A DNA stretch of 64,000 nucleotides from Pseudomonas oryzihabitans (GCF_006384975.1 NZ_CP021645.1:643501-707500); one strand, 5' to 3'; shown: positions 11,136 to 22,764, counted from the stretch's first letter. Numbers and translations: made by a program. The notes: generated from the letters alone by a model not told the origin.

Positions 11136-13604
11136 TTGAAGCAATCCAGTTCTGCCAGCCACGTCAATCATTGGCGTGAGCATCTGCATTATCGTCTCAA
11201 GGAGGTGGTGCTCATCGCACTGGCCGCCTTGTGCCTGTATCTGCTCATGGCTCTGTTGAGCTACGACCCTTCCGACCCGGGCTGGACCCATACCAGCCGT
11301 ATCGATCAAGTCCACAACACGGCCGGTCGGGCCGGTGCCTGGTTGGCCGATGTGCTGTTCATGGCTCTCGGTTACTTCGCCTTCGTGTTCCCGGTGTTGC
11401 TGGCGGTCAAGACCTGGCAGGTCTTCCGCAAGCGGCATCTGCCGTGGGAATGGAGTGGCTGGCTATTTTCCTGGCGGCTGATCGGCCTGGTGCTCCTGGT
11501 GATCTCGGGTTCGGTGCTGGCCTACATCCATTTCCATGCCGCCTCCGGCCTGCCGGCTTCCGCTGGCGGCGCCCTGGGTGAGAGCCTTGGGCAGCTGTCG
11601 GTGACCGCGCTCAATGTCCAGGGCAGCACCCTGTTGTTCCTGGCCCTGTTCCTGCTCGGGCTGACGGTGTTCACCGATCTGTCCTGGTTCAAGGTGATGG
11701 ATTTCACCGGCAAGGTCGTTTTGGATCTACTGGATCTGGTGCAAGGCGGCTTCAGTCGCCTGGCGGGTGGTCGTCGGCAGGCGCCGGAGCTCGATTTCTA
11801 CGAGGAGCAGGAGCCGATTTCGCCGCCGGTGGCGCGCAAGCCCAAGGCACGCGAAGTGCCCGTCGCCGACGAGGAACTGGACGACCTGCTCGATATCGCC
11901 CCGCCGCCGCGAGTGGAACGCGCTGCGCCGCGCATCGAGATGCCGGCGCCCAGCCGTGTCGTTGCCGAGGCGGCCGCCCCCGCGCCGGTGGCCGCTGCTC
12001 CTGTCGCCGCAGCCAGTGTGGCCATGCCGGCACCTCCGCCACGCAAGAGCGCACCCATGCCCACTGCGGCACCCACGGCGGTGGTTAGGGTGGATGCCGA
12101 TCTGGAAGGGACCATACCGCCACTGTCGATCCTGGATCGCGCCGAGAAAAAGCAACAGAGCTACTCGCCGGAATTCCTCGAGAACATGTCGCGGCTGCTG
12201 GAAGTCAAGCTCAAGGAGTTCGGCGTCGAGGTGACCGTGGAAAGCGTGCATCCCGGTCCGGTCATCACCCGCTTCGAGATCCAGCCGGCGGCGGGTGTGA
12301 AGGTCAGCCGTATCTCCAACCTGGCCAAGGACCTGGCGCGCTCGCTCGCCGTGTTCAGCGTGCGGGTGGTGGAAGTCATCCCCGGCAAGACCACCGTGGG
12401 TATCGAGATTCCCAACGAGGACCGCCAGATCGTGCGGTTCTCGGAAGTGCTGGAGTCCCCCGAGTACGCGGCGGCCAAGTCGCCGGTTACCCTGGCCCTG
12501 GGCCACGACATCGGCGGCAAGCCGGTCATTACCGACCTGGCCAAGATGCCGCACCTGCTGGTGGCCGGTACCACAGGTTCCGGTAAGTCGGTGGGCGTGA
12601 ATGCCATGCTGCTGTCGATCCTGTTCAAGTCGAGCCCGGACGAGGCGCGGCTGATCATGATCGACCCGAAGATGCTGGAACTCTCGATCTACGAAGGCAT
12701 TCCGCACCTGCTCTGTCCGGTGGTCACCGACATGAAGGAAGCCGCCAACGCCCTGCGTTGGAGCGTGGCGGAGATGGAGCGGCGCTACAAGCTGATGGCG
12801 GCCATGGGTGTACGGAACCTGGCCGGCTTCAACCGCAAGGTGAAGGACGCCGAAGAGGCGGGCACACCGCTGACCGATCCGCTCTATCGTCGCGAAAGCA
12901 TGGACGACGAGGCGCCGCTGCTGAAGACGCTGCCGACCATCGTGGTGGTGGTAGACGAATTCGCCGACATGATGATGATCGTCGGCAAGAAGGTCGAGGA
13001 ACTGATCGCCCGGATCGCCCAGAAGGCGCGGGCGGCGGGTATCCACCTGATCCTGGCGACCCAACGGCCCTCGGTGGACGTCATTACCGGTCTGATCAAA
13101 GCCAACATTCCTACCCGGATGGCCTTCCAGGTGTCGAGCAAGATCGACTCCCGGACCATTCTCGACCAGGGCGGCGCCGAACAGTTGCTCGGTCACGGCG
13201 ACATGCTCTACCTGCCGCCCGGCACCGGTCTGCCGATCCGGGTCCATGGCGCCTTCGTCTCCGACGACGAGGTTCACCGCGTCGTCGAGGCCTGGAAGGA
13301 GCGCGGCGCGCCCGACTATATCGAAGACATCCTCAGCGGCCCGGACGAGGGCGGTGGCGCTGGCTTCGAGGGTGGCGGCGGCGAGGGTGGCGACAGCGAC
13401 GAGGACGATCCGCTCTACGACGAAGCCGTGCGTTTCGTTACCGAGAGCCGGCGCGCCTCCATCTCCGCGGTTCAACGCAAGCTCAAGATCGGTTACAACC
13501 GGGCGGCACGCATGATCGAAACCATGGAGATGGCCGGTGTCGTATCGCCCATGAATACCAATGGCTCGCGCGAAGTCATAGCGCCCGCGCCGGTGAGAGA
13601 CTGA
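11136..13604 (+). CDS. ftsK: DNA translocase FtsK
   Basis: An 822-residue septal translocase that pumps chromosome termini and activates XerCD. The N-terminus has four membrane helices (about residues 25-190; [28 protein letters not shown]). A Pro/Ala-rich linker (200-330) follows, then the RecA-like motor with Walker [10 protein letters not shown] (near 480) and Walker [15 protein letters not shown] (near 605), and the KOPS-reading gamma winged helix at the end ([32 protein letters not shown]). The frame starts with TTG at 11136; no ATG gives the full N-terminus. Expression is likely from the 220-base gap shared with divergent aat. Confidence 0.95.
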   Translation: MKQSSSASHVNHWREHLHYRLKEVVLIALAALCLYLLMALLSYDPSDPGWTHTSRIDQVHNTAGRAGAWLADVLFMALGYFAFVFPVLLAVKTWQVFRKRHLPWEWSGWLFSWRLIGLVLLVISGSVLAYIHFHAASGLPASAGGALGESLGQLSVTALNVQGSTLLFLALFLLGLTVFTDLSWFKVMDFTGKVVLDLLDLVQGGFSRLAGGRRQAPELDFYEEQEPISPPVARKPKAREVPVADEELDDLLDIAPPPRVERAAPRIEMPAPSRVVAEAAAPAPVAAAPVAAASVAMPAPPPRKSAPMPTAAPTAVVRVDADLEGTIPPLSILDRAEKKQQSYSPEFLENMSRLLEVKLKEFGVEVTVESVHPGPVITRFEIQPAAGVKVSRISNLAKDLARSLAVFSVRVVEVIPGKTTVGIEIPNEDRQIVRFSEVLESPEYAAAKSPVTLALGHDIGGKPVITDLAKMPHLLVAGTTGSGKSVGVNAMLLSILFKSSPDEARLIMIDPKMLELSIYEGIPHLLCPVVTDMKEAANALRWSVAEMERRYKLMAAMGVRNLAGFNRKVKDAEEAGTPLTDPLYRRESMDDEAPLLKTLPTIVVVVDEFADMMMIVGKKVEELIARIAQKARAAGIHLILATQRPSVDVITGLIKANIPTRMAFQVSSKIDSRTILDQGGAEQLLGHGDMLYLPPGTGLPIRVHGAFVSDDEVHRVVEAWKERGAPDYIEDILSGPDEGGGAGFEGGGGEGGDSDEDDPLYDEAVRFVTESRRASISAVQRKLKIGYNRAARMIETMEMAGVVSPMNTNGSREVIAPAPVRD

Positions 13605-13621
13605 CATCCATGAGGACCTCG

Positions 13622-14245
13622 ATGCACAAGTTGCGTTGCTTCGCCCTGGCGGCCCTGGCTGCCCTGAGCTTTTCCGCCCACGCCGACCAGGCGTCGGTGA
13701 CTCGCCTGTCGCAGTTGCTGGACAAGGCCCAGACCCTGACCGCACGCTTCTCCCAGCTGACCCTGGACGGTTCCGGGACGCGCCTGCAGGAAACCGCGGG
13801 CAACATGAGCCTCAAGCGCCCGGGGCTGTTCCGCTGGCATACCGATCCGCCCCAGGAGCAACTGCTGGTATCCGATGGCAAGCAGGTCTGGCTGTACGAT
13901 CCGGACCTGGAGCAGGTCACCATCCGCAAGCTGGACATGCGCCTGACCCAGACCCCGGCACTCCTGCTGTCGGGTGATATCTCGAAGATCGAAAGCAGCT
14001 TCGATGTCACCAGCAAGGACGCCGGCAACGTCGTCGACTTCGTACTCAAGCCGAAGACCAAGGACAGCCTGTTCGACAGCCTGCGCCTGTCCTTCCGCAA
14101 TGGCGTGATCAACGACATGCAATTGATCGATGGCGCCGGTCAAAGAACCAACATCCTCTTCTTCAACGTCAAGCTCAACGAGCCGGTAGACGCCTCCCAG
14201 TTCACCTTCCAGGTGCCCAAGGGAGCCGACGTCATCCAGGAGTGA
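13622..14245 (+). CDS. lolA: Outer-membrane lipoprotein carrier protein LolA
   Basis: A 207-residue periplasmic chaperone that carries lipoproteins from LolCDE to LolB. It has a signal peptide [21 protein letters not shown], then the LolA beta-barrel with [49 protein letters not shown] and [16 protein letters not shown]. Two in-frame ATGs exist (13610 and 13622); the second has GAGGA six bases upstream and gives the usual signal-peptide length. The gene follows ftsK by 17 bases and precedes rarA by 9, so the three form an operon. Confidence 0.94.
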   Translation: MHKLRCFALAALAALSFSAHADQASVTRLSQLLDKAQTLTARFSQLTLDGSGTRLQETAGNMSLKRPGLFRWHTDPPQEQLLVSDGKQVWLYDPDLEQVTIRKLDMRLTQTPALLLSGDISKIESSFDVTSKDAGNVVDFVLKPKTKDSLFDSLRLSFRNGVINDMQLIDGAGQRTNILFFNVKLNEPVDASQFTFQVPKGADVIQE

Positions 14246-14254
14246 TCGCGCCCC

Positions 14255-15583
14255 ATGGATCTCTTCAGCGCCGCACCCGTCGGGCAGCCCTTAGCTGCCC
14301 GCATGCGTCCCGAGACCCTCGATGAATACGCGGGCCAACAGCATCTGCTGGCCCGTGGCAAGCCCCTGCGCGAGGCGCTGGAGCAGGGCGCACTGCACTC
14401 GATGATCTTCTGGGGGCCGCCGGGGGTGGGCAAGACCACCCTGGCGCGGCTGCTGGCCCAGGTGTCCGACGCTCATTTCGAGACCCTCTCGGCGGTGCTC
14501 TCCGGGGTGAAGGAGATCCGTCATGCGGTGGAGGTGGCCAAGCAGCAGGCCGCCCAGTACCGCCGGCGTACCATCCTCTTCGTCGACGAGGTGCACCGCT
14601 TCAACAAGTCTCAGCAGGACGCCTTCCTGCCCTATGTCGAGGATGGCACCCTGATCTTCATCGGGGCGACCACCGAAAATCCTTCCTTCGAGCTGAACAA
14701 CGCCTTGTTGTCGCGGGCGCGGGTCTATGTGCTCAAGAGCCTGGACGACGAGGCCCTGGGCGGTTTGGCGCGGCGCGCGCTGACCAGTGCCAAGGGCTTG
14801 GGCGAACGCCACCTGAGCCTGCCCGACGATGCCCTGACCCTGTTGCTGGCGGCTGCCGACGGCGATGGCCGTCGCCTGCTCAACCTGCTGGAGAATGCCG
14901 CGGACCTGGCCGAGGACGGCGGAGTGCTGGATGCCGAGCTGTTCCAGAGTCTGCTGGGCGATCAGCGCCGACGTTTCGACAAGGGGGGCGAGGCCTTCTA
15001 CGACCAGATTTCCGCCTTGCACAAGTCGGTACGGGGTTCCAGTCCAGATGGCGCGCTCTATTGGTTCGCGCGGATGATCGATGGTGGCTGCGATCCGCTG
15101 TACATCGCCCGGCGCGTGGTGCGCATGGCCAGTGAAGACATCGGCAACGCCGACCCCCGCGCCCTGAGCCTGTGCCTGGATGCCTGGGACGTCCAAGAGC
15201 GCCTGGGCAGCCCCGAAGGCGAGCTGGCCATCGCCCAGGCGCTGGTCTACCTGGCCTGCGCGCCCAAGAGCAACGCGGTATACACGGGCTACAAGGCAGC
15301 GCTGGCCGACGTGCGCCAGAACGGCTCGCGCGAGGTGCCGCTGCATCTGCGCAACGCGCCCACCAAGTTGATGAAGAACCTTGGCTACGGCGACGAATAC
15401 CGCTACGCCCACGACGAGCCGGAAGCCTATGCCGCAGGGGAAGACTACTTTCCCGAAGAACTCGAGCCGCGGCGTTACTATGAGCCGGTTCCCCGTGGGC
15501 TGGAGCTGAAGATCCGCGATAAACTGCAGCACCTGGCGGACCTCGACCGGTCCAGCCCGCGCCAGCGCCGGCGGCGTTCCTGA
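14255..15583 (+). CDS. rarA: Replication-associated recombination AAA+ protein RarA (MgsA)
   Basis: A 442-residue AAA+ ATPase acting at stalled replication forks, related to clamp loaders. It shows [15 protein letters not shown], Walker [11 protein letters not shown] near residue 53, Walker [21 protein letters not shown], sensor 1 [12 protein letters not shown], and the RarA-specific C-terminal tetramerisation domain ([20 protein letters not shown] region, [13 protein letters not shown]). The ATG lies 9 bases after the lolA stop. Confidence 0.96.
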   Translation: MDLFSAAPVGQPLAARMRPETLDEYAGQQHLLARGKPLREALEQGALHSMIFWGPPGVGKTTLARLLAQVSDAHFETLSAVLSGVKEIRHAVEVAKQQAAQYRRRTILFVDEVHRFNKSQQDAFLPYVEDGTLIFIGATTENPSFELNNALLSRARVYVLKSLDDEALGGLARRALTSAKGLGERHLSLPDDALTLLLAAADGDGRRLLNLLENAADLAEDGGVLDAELFQSLLGDQRRRFDKGGEAFYDQISALHKSVRGSSPDGALYWFARMIDGGCDPLYIARRVVRMASEDIGNADPRALSLCLDAWDVQERLGSPEGELAIAQALVYLACAPKSNAVYTGYKAALADVRQNGSREVPLHLRNAPTKLMKNLGYGDEYRYAHDEPEAYAAGEDYFPEELEPRRYYEPVPRGLELKIRDKLQHLADLDRSSPRQRRRRS

Positions 15584-15615
15584 CGTTCCGCCCACGCTGC
15601 TGCCCCCATTCCTAA

Positions 15616-16907
<1,292 letters not shown>

Positions 16908-16908
<1 letters not shown>

Positions 16909-18299
16909 TGGACTACCTGCCGCTCTTTCACAAACTCGACGGCCGTCCGGTCCTGGTGATCGGCGGGGGCGATATCGCCTTGCGCAAGAGCGTGCTCTTG
17001 GCAGAGGCCGGTGCCCGCATCACCCTGGTCGCCCCGGAGATCGAGCCGGAGGTACGCGCCTTCGTCGAGGCGAAGGGCGGCAGGTGCCTGGTACAACGCT
17101 ATGCGGCGGATCTACTTGCCGGGCATTGCCTGGTGATCGCCGCCACCGACGATGACGTGGTCAACGAGACGGTGTCCCACGATGCCCAGGCCCTGGGTCT
17201 GCCGGTCAATGCCGTGGACGCGCCCAAGCTCTGTACCGTGATCTTTCCGGCCATCGTCGACCGATCGCCGCTGGTGATCGCCATTTCCAGCGGCGGCGAC
17301 GCGCCGGTACTGGCGCGTCTGGTGCGCGCCAAGCTGGAGAGTTGGATCCCGGCTACCTATGGTCAACTGGCGCAACTGGCGCAGCGCTTTCGTGCCCGGG
17401 TCAAGGCGCGCTTCGCCGACATCCAGGCGCGGCGCATCTTTTGGGAAGAGGTGTTCCAGGGTGAGGTCGCCGAGAAGGTGTTCTCCGGCCAACCCCAGGT
17501 CGCCGAGCAATTGCTGGAAGCCAAGCTGGCGAATGAAGGGGAAACCTTCCGTGGTGAGGTCTACTTGGTCGGTGCCGGCCCAGGCGATCCGGATCTGCTG
17601 ACCTTTCGCGCGCTACGCCTGATGCAGCAGGCTGACGTGGTGCTCTACGACCGACTGGTCGCCCCTACCATTCTCGACATGTGTCGGCGCGATGCCGATC
17701 GCATCTACGTCGGCAAGCGCCGCGCCGAGCACGCCGTACCCCAGGAAGACCTCAATCGTCTGCTGGTCAAGCTGGCCCAAGAGGGCAAGCGGGTCCTGCG
17801 CCTCAAGGGCGGCGATCCCTTCATTTTCGGCCGTGGCGGCGAAGAGATCGAGGAGCTGGCCGCCGAGGGCATTCCCTTCCAGGTGGTGCCGGGCATCACC
17901 GCAGCCAGTGGCTGTGCGGCCTATGCCGGCATTCCCCTGACCCACAGGGACCATGCCCAGTCGGTACGCTTCGTCACCGGCCATCTCAAGGATGGCTCGG
18001 CCGATCTACCTTGGATCGATCTGGTAGGGCCGGGCCAGACCCTGGTGTTCTACATGGGGCTGGTGGGGTTGCCGACCATCTGCGAGCAGCTCATCGCCTA
18101 CGGCAAGAATCCAGCGACGCCAGCAGCCCTGGTGCAGCAGGGCACTACCGCCAACCAGCGGGTGTTCACCGGTACCCTGCGGGATCTGCCGCAATTGGTT
18201 GCGCAGCACGAAGTCCATGCGCCGACTTTGGTGATCGTCGGCGAGGTGGTCGCACTACGGGAGAAATTGGCCTGGTTCGAAGGCGCCCAGTCGGTCTGA
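16908..18299 (+). CDS. cysG: Siroheme synthase CysG
   Basis: A trifunctional 463-residue enzyme that makes siroheme for sulfite and nitrite reductases. The N-terminal part (about 1-210) is the precorrin-2 dehydrogenase/ferrochelatase with the NAD-binding [13 protein letters not shown] and the regulatory serine segment [12 protein letters not shown]. The C-terminal part (about 215-460) is uroporphyrinogen-III methyltransferase with [53 protein letters not shown] and FYMGL. It overlaps serS by one base and is convergent with the next gene three bases later. Confidence 0.97.
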
Positions 18300-18302
18300 G
18301 GC

Positions 18303-19304
18303 TCAGGCCGCGCCCTGGATGTCGGCTCCACTCAAGGCCTCGCGGCCAGAGGGCAGATCCAGCTCCAGGGCCGGTCCCTTGGGCACTATGCCAGTCGGAT
18401 TGATCTGGGTGTGGCTGCCGTAGTAATGGTGCTTGATGTGCTGGAAGTCGACGGTCTCGGCGATGCCTGGCCATTGGTAAAGCTCGCGCAGCCAACCCTG
18501 CAGCGCCGGATAGTCGCGGACGCGCCTCAGGTTGCACTTGAAATGACCGTGATAGACGGCGTCGAAGCGGATCAGGGTGGTGAACAGGCGCCAGTCGGCT
18601 TCGGTCAACCATTCGCCGGTGAGATAACGCTGCTGCTGGAGTAGCTGTTCGAGATCATCAAGGGTGGCGAAGACCTCGTCGAAAGCCTCTTCGTAGGCAT
18701 CCTGGGTCGTCGCGAAGCCGGCTCGGTAGACGCCGTTGTTGATCGTCGGATAGATACACTCGTTGAGTGCGTCGATGCGCCCGCGCAAGGCTTGCGGGTA
18801 GAGATCCAGGCGATTGCCGGTCAGCTCGTCGAAGGCGCCATTGAACATGCGGATGATCTCGGCGGATTCGTTGCTGACGATTCGCTCCTGCTCGCGATCC
18901 CAGAGCACCGGCACCGTCACGCGGCCGGTGTAGTCGGCCTGGTCGCGCTGATAGAGCTGGTAGAGGCGCTCGAGGTGATAGAGATCGTCGCCCGTGGAGC
19001 CGTATGCAGGATCGAAGGTCCAGCCCTGTTCCCGCATCAGCCAGCCGACCACCGAGACGCCGATCAGCGACTCCAGCCCCTTGAGCTTGCGATAGATCAG
19101 CGTACGGTGGGCCCAGGGGCAGGCCAGGGATACGTAGAGGTGGTAGCGACCGGCTTCCGGCGCGAAGCGCTTGGCACCTTCAGGGATTGGCTGCTCGGGC
19201 CGGGCGATCCAGTCACGGCGCTGCGCTTCTTCCCGCTTGAAATGACCATCCTTGCCGTTGTCGTACCAACGGTCCTGCCACTGTCCATCGACCAGCAAAC
19301 CCAT
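18303..19304 (-). CDS. yqjG: Glutathionyl-hydroquinone reductase (Xi-class GST, YqjG type)
   Basis: A 333-residue enzyme that reductively removes glutathione from glutathionyl-hydroquinones. The Xi-class hallmark is the catalytic Cys in YVSLACPWAHRTLIYRKLKGL (Cys62), followed by a thioredoxin fold with VPVLWDREQERIVSNESAEIIRMFN and an all-helical C-terminal domain containing RFDAVYHGHFKCNLRRV, both typical of the YqjG/ECM4 family. The length agrees with E. coli YqjG (328). It stands alone between convergent cysG and the ybiB-like gene. Confidence 0.92.
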   Translation of the reverse strand: MGLLVDGQWQDRWYDNGKDGHFKREEAQRRDWIARPEQPIPEGAKRFAPEAGRYHLYVSLACPWAHRTLIYRKLKGLESLIGVSVVGWLMREQGWTFDPAYGSTGDDLYHLERLYQLYQRDQADYTGRVTVPVLWDREQERIVSNESAEIIRMFNGAFDELTGNRLDLYPQALRGRIDALNECIYPTINNGVYRAGFATTQDAYEEAFDEVFATLDDLEQLLQQQRYLTGEWLTEADWRLFTTLIRFDAVYHGHFKCNLRRVRDYPALQGWLRELYQWPGIAETVDFQHIKHHYYGSHTQINPTGIVPKGPALELDLPSGREALSGADIQGAA

Positions 19305-19368
19305 CTCGTCATCCTCGTTGCAATGCGGTTAGGAACCCTGTTTCTGGCCTGGGGTTCCTGGCACCTGT

Positions 19369-20352
19369 TCAGAGCGTACGATCACGCGCTTCCCAGCGCC
19401 GCTCCGCCTCGGCGTGGGCGCTGGCCTGATCGTAGCCGAGGCCGCGCAGCGCCACCGCCAGAGTCGCGAGTACCGCCAGGCGCCCGTAGGCATCCTCCGA
19501 GTCTCCGCGCCAGGTGGCGGCTAGCAGGACCGGGTCGAGGCGCTCGGGCTTGACCTGGCGGCGCTCGGTCAGCGCGGGCCAGCTTTCGTCCCAGGCTTCG
19601 CCGCCACGGGTGCCGTAGAGATGAGCGATGACATCGGGATTGCGCTCGACTTCGCCACCTTCGCCCTTGATGACGATGCTGTCGTCGCCCAATAGCCGAC
19701 TGGCCTCGCGATGCACCTCCTGGTAGCCCGGGTGGAAGATGCTCTGCAGGATGCAGTGGGCGCCGCTGGGATTGAGCAGCCGGACCAGGGAATGGATCGG
19801 CGAACGCAGGCCCAGTTGGGCCTTGAGATCGATCATCCGCTGCAGCTCGGGCATCCAGGCCGCCAGCGGCAGGAAGGCCGGCTGACCGCGGTCGAGCAGG
19901 GCGCCCACGGCGCTCCAGTCCTCTGCGGTATGCAGGCCCAGGTCTGCCAGACACTGCTCGGTATAGAGCCGGCCTCCCGTATGGGTACCGCCGCCATGCA
20001 TGACGATGCGTACGCCGCTGCCGGCGAGACACTTCACCGCCAACAGATACCAGGGTAGATGACGCTTCTTGCCCGCATAGGAGGGCCAGTCGACATCGAC
20101 GGTGAAGCCCGGCGGCTGCAGGCGCGCCCGCACCGCCCGGGTGAAGCCGGCCAGTTCCTCGGCACTTTCCTCCTTGTGCCTGAGCAGCATGAGGAAGGCA
20201 CCTAGTTGCACATCGGCTACCTGGCCATCGAGGATCAGACCCATGGCCGCCTCGGCCTCGGCTTCGGTCAGGCTGCGGGCGCCGCGCTTGCCCTTGCCCA
20301 GGGCCCGGACATAGACGGCGAAGGGATGTTCTTCGGGCGTGGTGAGGGTCAT
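19369..20352 (-). CDS. ybiB: YbiB/TrpD2-like phosphoribosyltransferase-fold protein
   Basis: A 327-residue protein related to anthranilate phosphoribosyltransferase. It has the N-terminal helical part (LTEAEAEAAMGLILDGQVADVQLGAFLMLLRHKEE) and a degenerate glycine loop (VRIVMHGGGTHTGG). The YbiB subgroup binds nucleic acid rather than making tryptophan; its physiological role is unclear. Its ATG overlaps the tusE stop (ATGA), so it belongs to the tusDCBE transcript. A TTG six bases upstream is less likely as start. Given the nearby anthranilate genes, a true TrpD was considered, but the position in the tus operon argues against it. Confidence 0.85.
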   Translation of the reverse strand: MTLTTPEEHPFAVYVRALGKGKRGARSLTEAEAEAAMGLILDGQVADVQLGAFLMLLRHKEESAEELAGFTRAVRARLQPPGFTVDVDWPSYAGKKRHLPWYLLAVKCLAGSGVRIVMHGGGTHTGGRLYTEQCLADLGLHTAEDWSAVGALLDRGQPAFLPLAAWMPELQRMIDLKAQLGLRSPIHSLVRLLNPSGAHCILQSIFHPGYQEVHREASRLLGDDSIVIKGEGGEVERNPDVIAHLYGTRGGEAWDESWPALTERRQVKPERLDPVLLAATWRGDSEDAYGRLAVLATLAVALRGLGYDQASAHAEAERRWEARDRTL

Positions 20353-20663
20353 AGGCAATTATCCGGTTTCGGTAGGCCGGCGAGCTTGGCGCCGAGCTTG
20401 GCCGGCGCCCCCTTGAATAGGAGATTGAGTTGCAGGCTGTTGCCCAGTTCCGGGCCCAGGGTCTGAGCAATGTACTTGATCAGTGGCCGGTTCGCTGGTG
20501 AGAGCTGAAATTGCTGATAGAAGTCACGCAGCGCCTGGAGCACCTGCCAATGACGCTCGGTCAGCTCGATGCCTTCCTTGAGCGCCAGTTGCCGGGCCAC
20601 CTCGGGACTCCACTGGGATAGGTCACGCAGATAGCCTTCGGGGTCGAGTTCGAGAGGAGCCAT
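20349..20663 (-). CDS. tusE: Sulfur relay protein TusE (DsrC family)
   Basis: A 104-residue DsrC/TusE protein that accepts persulfide from TusBCD and passes it to MnmA for tRNA 2-thiouridine. It has GYLRDLSQWSPEVARQLA, LTERHWQVLQALRDFYQQF, NRPLIKYI and the C-terminal arm with the catalytic penultimate Cys (DNCL). Only that single Cys is present in the arm, as in TusE and unlike dissimilatory DsrC, which has two. The start ATG lies two bases from the tusB stop. Confidence 0.95.
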   Translation of the reverse strand: MAPLELDPEGYLRDLSQWSPEVARQLALKEGIELTERHWQVLQALRDFYQQFQLSPANRPLIKYIAQTLGPELGNSLQLNLLFKGAPAKLGAKLAGLPKPDNCL

Positions 20664-20665
20664 GC

Positions 20666-20965
20666 TCAGGTCCAACTGATGACTTTGGCGCAGGTCACGC
20701 TCAGGTCGACGAAAGAGGGGTAGTCGATCAGGGTAACCGCGCGCTCGGGTTGTAGGTGACGCGCCTGGACGTCTTCCGCCAGAGCATAGAGTGCCGCGCC
20801 GGCGGGAAGTTGTTCCAGCAGGCGGGCGGCAGCGCTGCCTGGGCGCAAGGCCTCGACGGCGCCACCGCTGAGCAGAACCGCGTCTTCGCCACGGACCCAA
20901 GTCAGCCCCTCCAGGGCATCGGCTTCCGTGAGCGGCGAGCGGGAAAACAGGTGCAGGGTAGTCAA
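20666..20965 (-). CDS. tusB: Sulfur relay protein TusB (DsrH family)
   Basis: A 99-residue subunit of the TusBCD heterohexamer (MTTLHLFSRSPL, then SGGAVEAL, ALAEDVQARHL, LIDYPSFVDLSVTCAKVISW). The family fold and the terminal W are as expected. Its start overlaps the tusC stop by four bases (ATGA). Confidence 0.93.
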   Translation of the reverse strand: MTTLHLFSRSPLTEADALEGLTWVRGEDAVLLSGGAVEALRPGSAAARLLEQLPAGAALYALAEDVQARHLQPERAVTLIDYPSFVDLSVTCAKVISWT

Positions 20966-21318
20966 AGCGAAATCACCTGGTCATGGTCATGGATCAGCGT
21001 GGCCAGGGCGGCAGGCTCCAGTGGGGTGACCCAGGCAGGCAGTTGCTCGGGCGCTATACCTAGCCGTTGTAGCGCGGCGGCCTCCGCATAGATGGCCTCC
21101 ACCCCGAACAACGGCAGAGCCGAGAGATTGGCGCTCAGATCCTTCTGCTCGAGTGCGGCGCTATCGATGGCCAGCAATTGGGTCACCCCAGGACCGGCGA
21201 ACAGCAACGCCAGGGGTAGCTCGAAGGCACCACCGGCCAGGACGATGTCCAGGGCCTCGCGTGGGGCAAGGCCGCTCAAGGCCGGCTGACGGGTGATGAC
21301 GAGGGTACTCTTGGCCAT
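20962..21318 (-). CDS. tusC: Sulfur relay protein TusC (DsrF family)
   Basis: A 118-residue TusBCD subunit with the DsrE/F fold (SGLAPREALDIVLAGGAFELPLALLFAGPGV, LPLFGVEAIYAEAAALQRLGI). I use the ATG at 21318 (MAKSTLVITRQ), one base after the tusD stop, instead of an upstream ATG that would read through tusD in another frame. Confidence 0.93.
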   Translation of the reverse strand: MAKSTLVITRQPALSGLAPREALDIVLAGGAFELPLALLFAGPGVTQLLAIDSAALEQKDLSANLSALPLFGVEAIYAEAAALQRLGIAPEQLPAWVTPLEPAALATLIHDHDQVISL

Positions 21319-21319
21319 C

Positions 21320-21715
21320 TCAGTCGCCTCCGAAGCAGAGCAGGCGGTCGGCGTCTTGCAACGCCTCGTGCAGCTGGCCGAGGCCGGAGAGCTGCCAGGG
21401 TGCGCGTACATTCACCGCGCCTTCGCGTTCGTAGCGGCGCGCCTCGTTCTCGTCCAGCAATCCTCGCTTGAGGGCGGCGGCGATGCAGACCACAGCGTCG
21501 ACCTTGTGACGCTCGATCAGCTCACGCCAGCGCTCGGGCAGATCCGTTTCGTCCTGGCCGCTGACCGTAGCGTGGGAGGCGTTGTACACGCCATCGCGAT
21601 AGAGAAACAGCCGCGAGAGTTCGTGGCCGCCGGCCAGCAGCGCTTCACAGAAGCGCAGGGCCCGGCGCGCCGAGGGCGCTTGGGGAGCGGAAAGGACAAC
21701 GATGGCAAATTTCAT
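21320..21715 (-). CDS. tusD: Sulfur relay protein TusD (DsrE family)
   Basis: A 131-residue catalytic subunit of TusBCD. MKFAIVVLSAPQAPSARRALRFCEALLAGGHEL starts the DsrE fold, and the persulfide-carrying Cys sits in VDAVVCIAAALKRGLL (near residue 78). First gene of tusDCBE-ybiB; a strong hairpin separates it from the upstream Bax-inhibitor-like gene. Confidence 0.94.
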   Translation of the reverse strand: MKFAIVVLSAPQAPSARRALRFCEALLAGGHELSRLFLYRDGVYNASHATVSGQDETDLPERWRELIERHKVDAVVCIAAALKRGLLDENEARRYEREGAVNVRAPWQLSGLGQLHEALQDADRLLCFGGD

Positions 21716-21722
21716 GGATGCA

Positions 21723-21748
21723 AAAAGGCCCGCCGGAGCGGGCCTTTT
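21723..21748. terminator. Hairpin terminator between the BI-1-like gene and tusD
   Basis: Perfect 11-bp stem AAAAGGCCCGC / GCGGGCCTTTT with a CGGA loop. It lies downstream of the BI-1-like gene (minus strand) and upstream of tusD, so it ends the first transcript and requires a tus promoter in the short gap or readthrough. Confidence 0.85.
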
Positions 21749-21764
21749 GGGCTACCGCTGATGA

Positions 21765-22433
21765 TCAATCGTTGCTGCTGGCGAATCCGAAGATCTGCAG
21801 CAAGCTGATGAACATATTGTAGATCGAGACGTACAGGGTAATGGTAGCCATGATGTAGTTGTCTTCACCACCATGCACGATGGCACTGGTCTGCAGCAGG
21901 ATGGCCGCGGCGGCGAAGAGCACGAAGCCCGCGCTGATGGCCAGCTGCAGACCACTGATGTGGACGAAGAACGACAGCACCACGGCACCCAGCAGGATCC
22001 AGAACCCCGCCATCAGGAAGCCACTCAGGAAGCTCATGTCCTTGCGGCTGATCAGGGCGTAGGCCGACAGACCGAAGAACGCCAGCGCGGTCATACCCGC
22101 TGCGGAGGCGATCACGCTGCCACCGTTGGGCAGGCCCAGGTACATGTTCAGGATCGGGCCCAGGGTGTAGCCCATGAAGCCGGTCAACGCGAAGGTGCTG
22201 ACCAGGCCCCAGCCGCTGTCACGGGTCTTCACGGTCAGGAAGAACAGGCCATAGAAGCCGATCAGGACCACGAAGATGTTGGGGTAGGGCAAATGCATCT
22301 GCTGCGAGACGAAGGCGACCAAGCCGCTGAACGCCAGGGTCATGGCCAGCAGGGCATAGGTGTTGCGCAATACACGGCTGACGTCCCGCGATTGCGTAAC
22401 AGCAGGGTTGTAGGCGTATTGACGCTCGTTCAT
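21765..22433 (-). CDS. Bax inhibitor-1/YccA family membrane protein
   Basis: A 222-residue protein with seven predicted membrane helices (for example TYALLAMTLAFSGLVAFVSQ, IFVVLIGFYGLFFLTVK, GLVSTFALTGFMGYTLGPILN) and the conserved C-terminal pore region (GGEDNYIMATITLYVSIYNMFISLLQIFG), where the paired Asp/Glu proton sensor of BI-1 proteins lies. Bacterial members are pH-sensitive calcium leak channels or FtsH modulators (YccA). In P. aeruginosa the equivalent gene also precedes tRNA-Ser, as I remember it. Confidence 0.93.
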   Translation of the reverse strand: MNERQYAYNPAVTQSRDVSRVLRNTYALLAMTLAFSGLVAFVSQQMHLPYPNIFVVLIGFYGLFFLTVKTRDSGWGLVSTFALTGFMGYTLGPILNMYLGLPNGGSVIASAAGMTALAFFGLSAYALISRKDMSFLSGFLMAGFWILLGAVVLSFFVHISGLQLAISAGFVLFAAAAILLQTSAIVHGGEDNYIMATITLYVSIYNMFISLLQIFGFASSND

Positions 22434-22561
22434 GGCGGTTCTCCAAAACTAAATAGACGGTGTGATGTACCGTACGACTCCGAAGATAGCAAATGTTGCT
22501 TAAGGAACGCTTGCGAGTGTTTGACAGTGTGTTGCCATCAGGTACTATGCGCCGCTCCTAC

Positions 22562-22649
22562 GGAAGTGTGGCCGAGTGGTTTAAGGCAGCGGTCTTGAAA
22601 ACCGCCGACTCGCAAGGGTCCCAGAGTTCGAATCTCTGCGCTTCCGCCA
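22562..22649 (+). tRNA. tRNA-Ser (UGA anticodon)
   Basis: An 88-base class II tRNA with acceptor GGAAGTG paired to CGCTTCC, discriminator G and an encoded CCA. The anticodon loop CTTGAAA gives anticodon TGA, and a long variable arm (CGACTCGCAAGGGTCCC region) is typical of serine tRNAs. The T-loop is GAGTTCGAATCTC. Confidence 0.96.
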
Positions 22650-22659
22650 TCTTCGAAGC

Positions 22660-22683
22660 CCCGTTCTCACGGGGCTTCATGCT
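22660..22683 (+). terminator. Probable terminator of tRNA-Ser
   Basis: Inverted repeat GAAGCCCCGT / ACGGGGCTTC around a short TCTC loop, ten bases after the tRNA CCA end. There is no long T-run, only TTCATG after the stem, so efficiency is uncertain. Confidence 0.6.
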
Positions 22684-22731
22684 GTCTGCATGGCGGGTTT
22701 TCAAGGTCGTCGGTCGGCGCAAATGGCGCGG

Positions 22732-22764
22732 AGTTCCGAAACCACCCCGGATCAGTTCCGAAAC
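22732..22764 (+). repeat. Two 11-bp direct repeats AGTTCCGAAAC spaced 22 bp
   Basis: AGTTCCGAAAC at 22732-22742 and again at 22754-22764. The 22-base period is two helical turns, the arrangement seen in protein-binding arrays and in the ends of some transposable elements. No transposase gene is visible next to it. Confidence 0.7.

Noticed and set aside
11727..13745. 672-codon minus-strand reading within ftsK
   Set aside because: Low-complexity His/Arg/Gly-rich shadow of ftsK.
19369..20352. Anthranilate phosphoribosyltransferase TrpD linked to the ant genes
   Set aside because: The glycine loop is degenerate and the gene belongs to the tus operon, as YbiB-type genes do.
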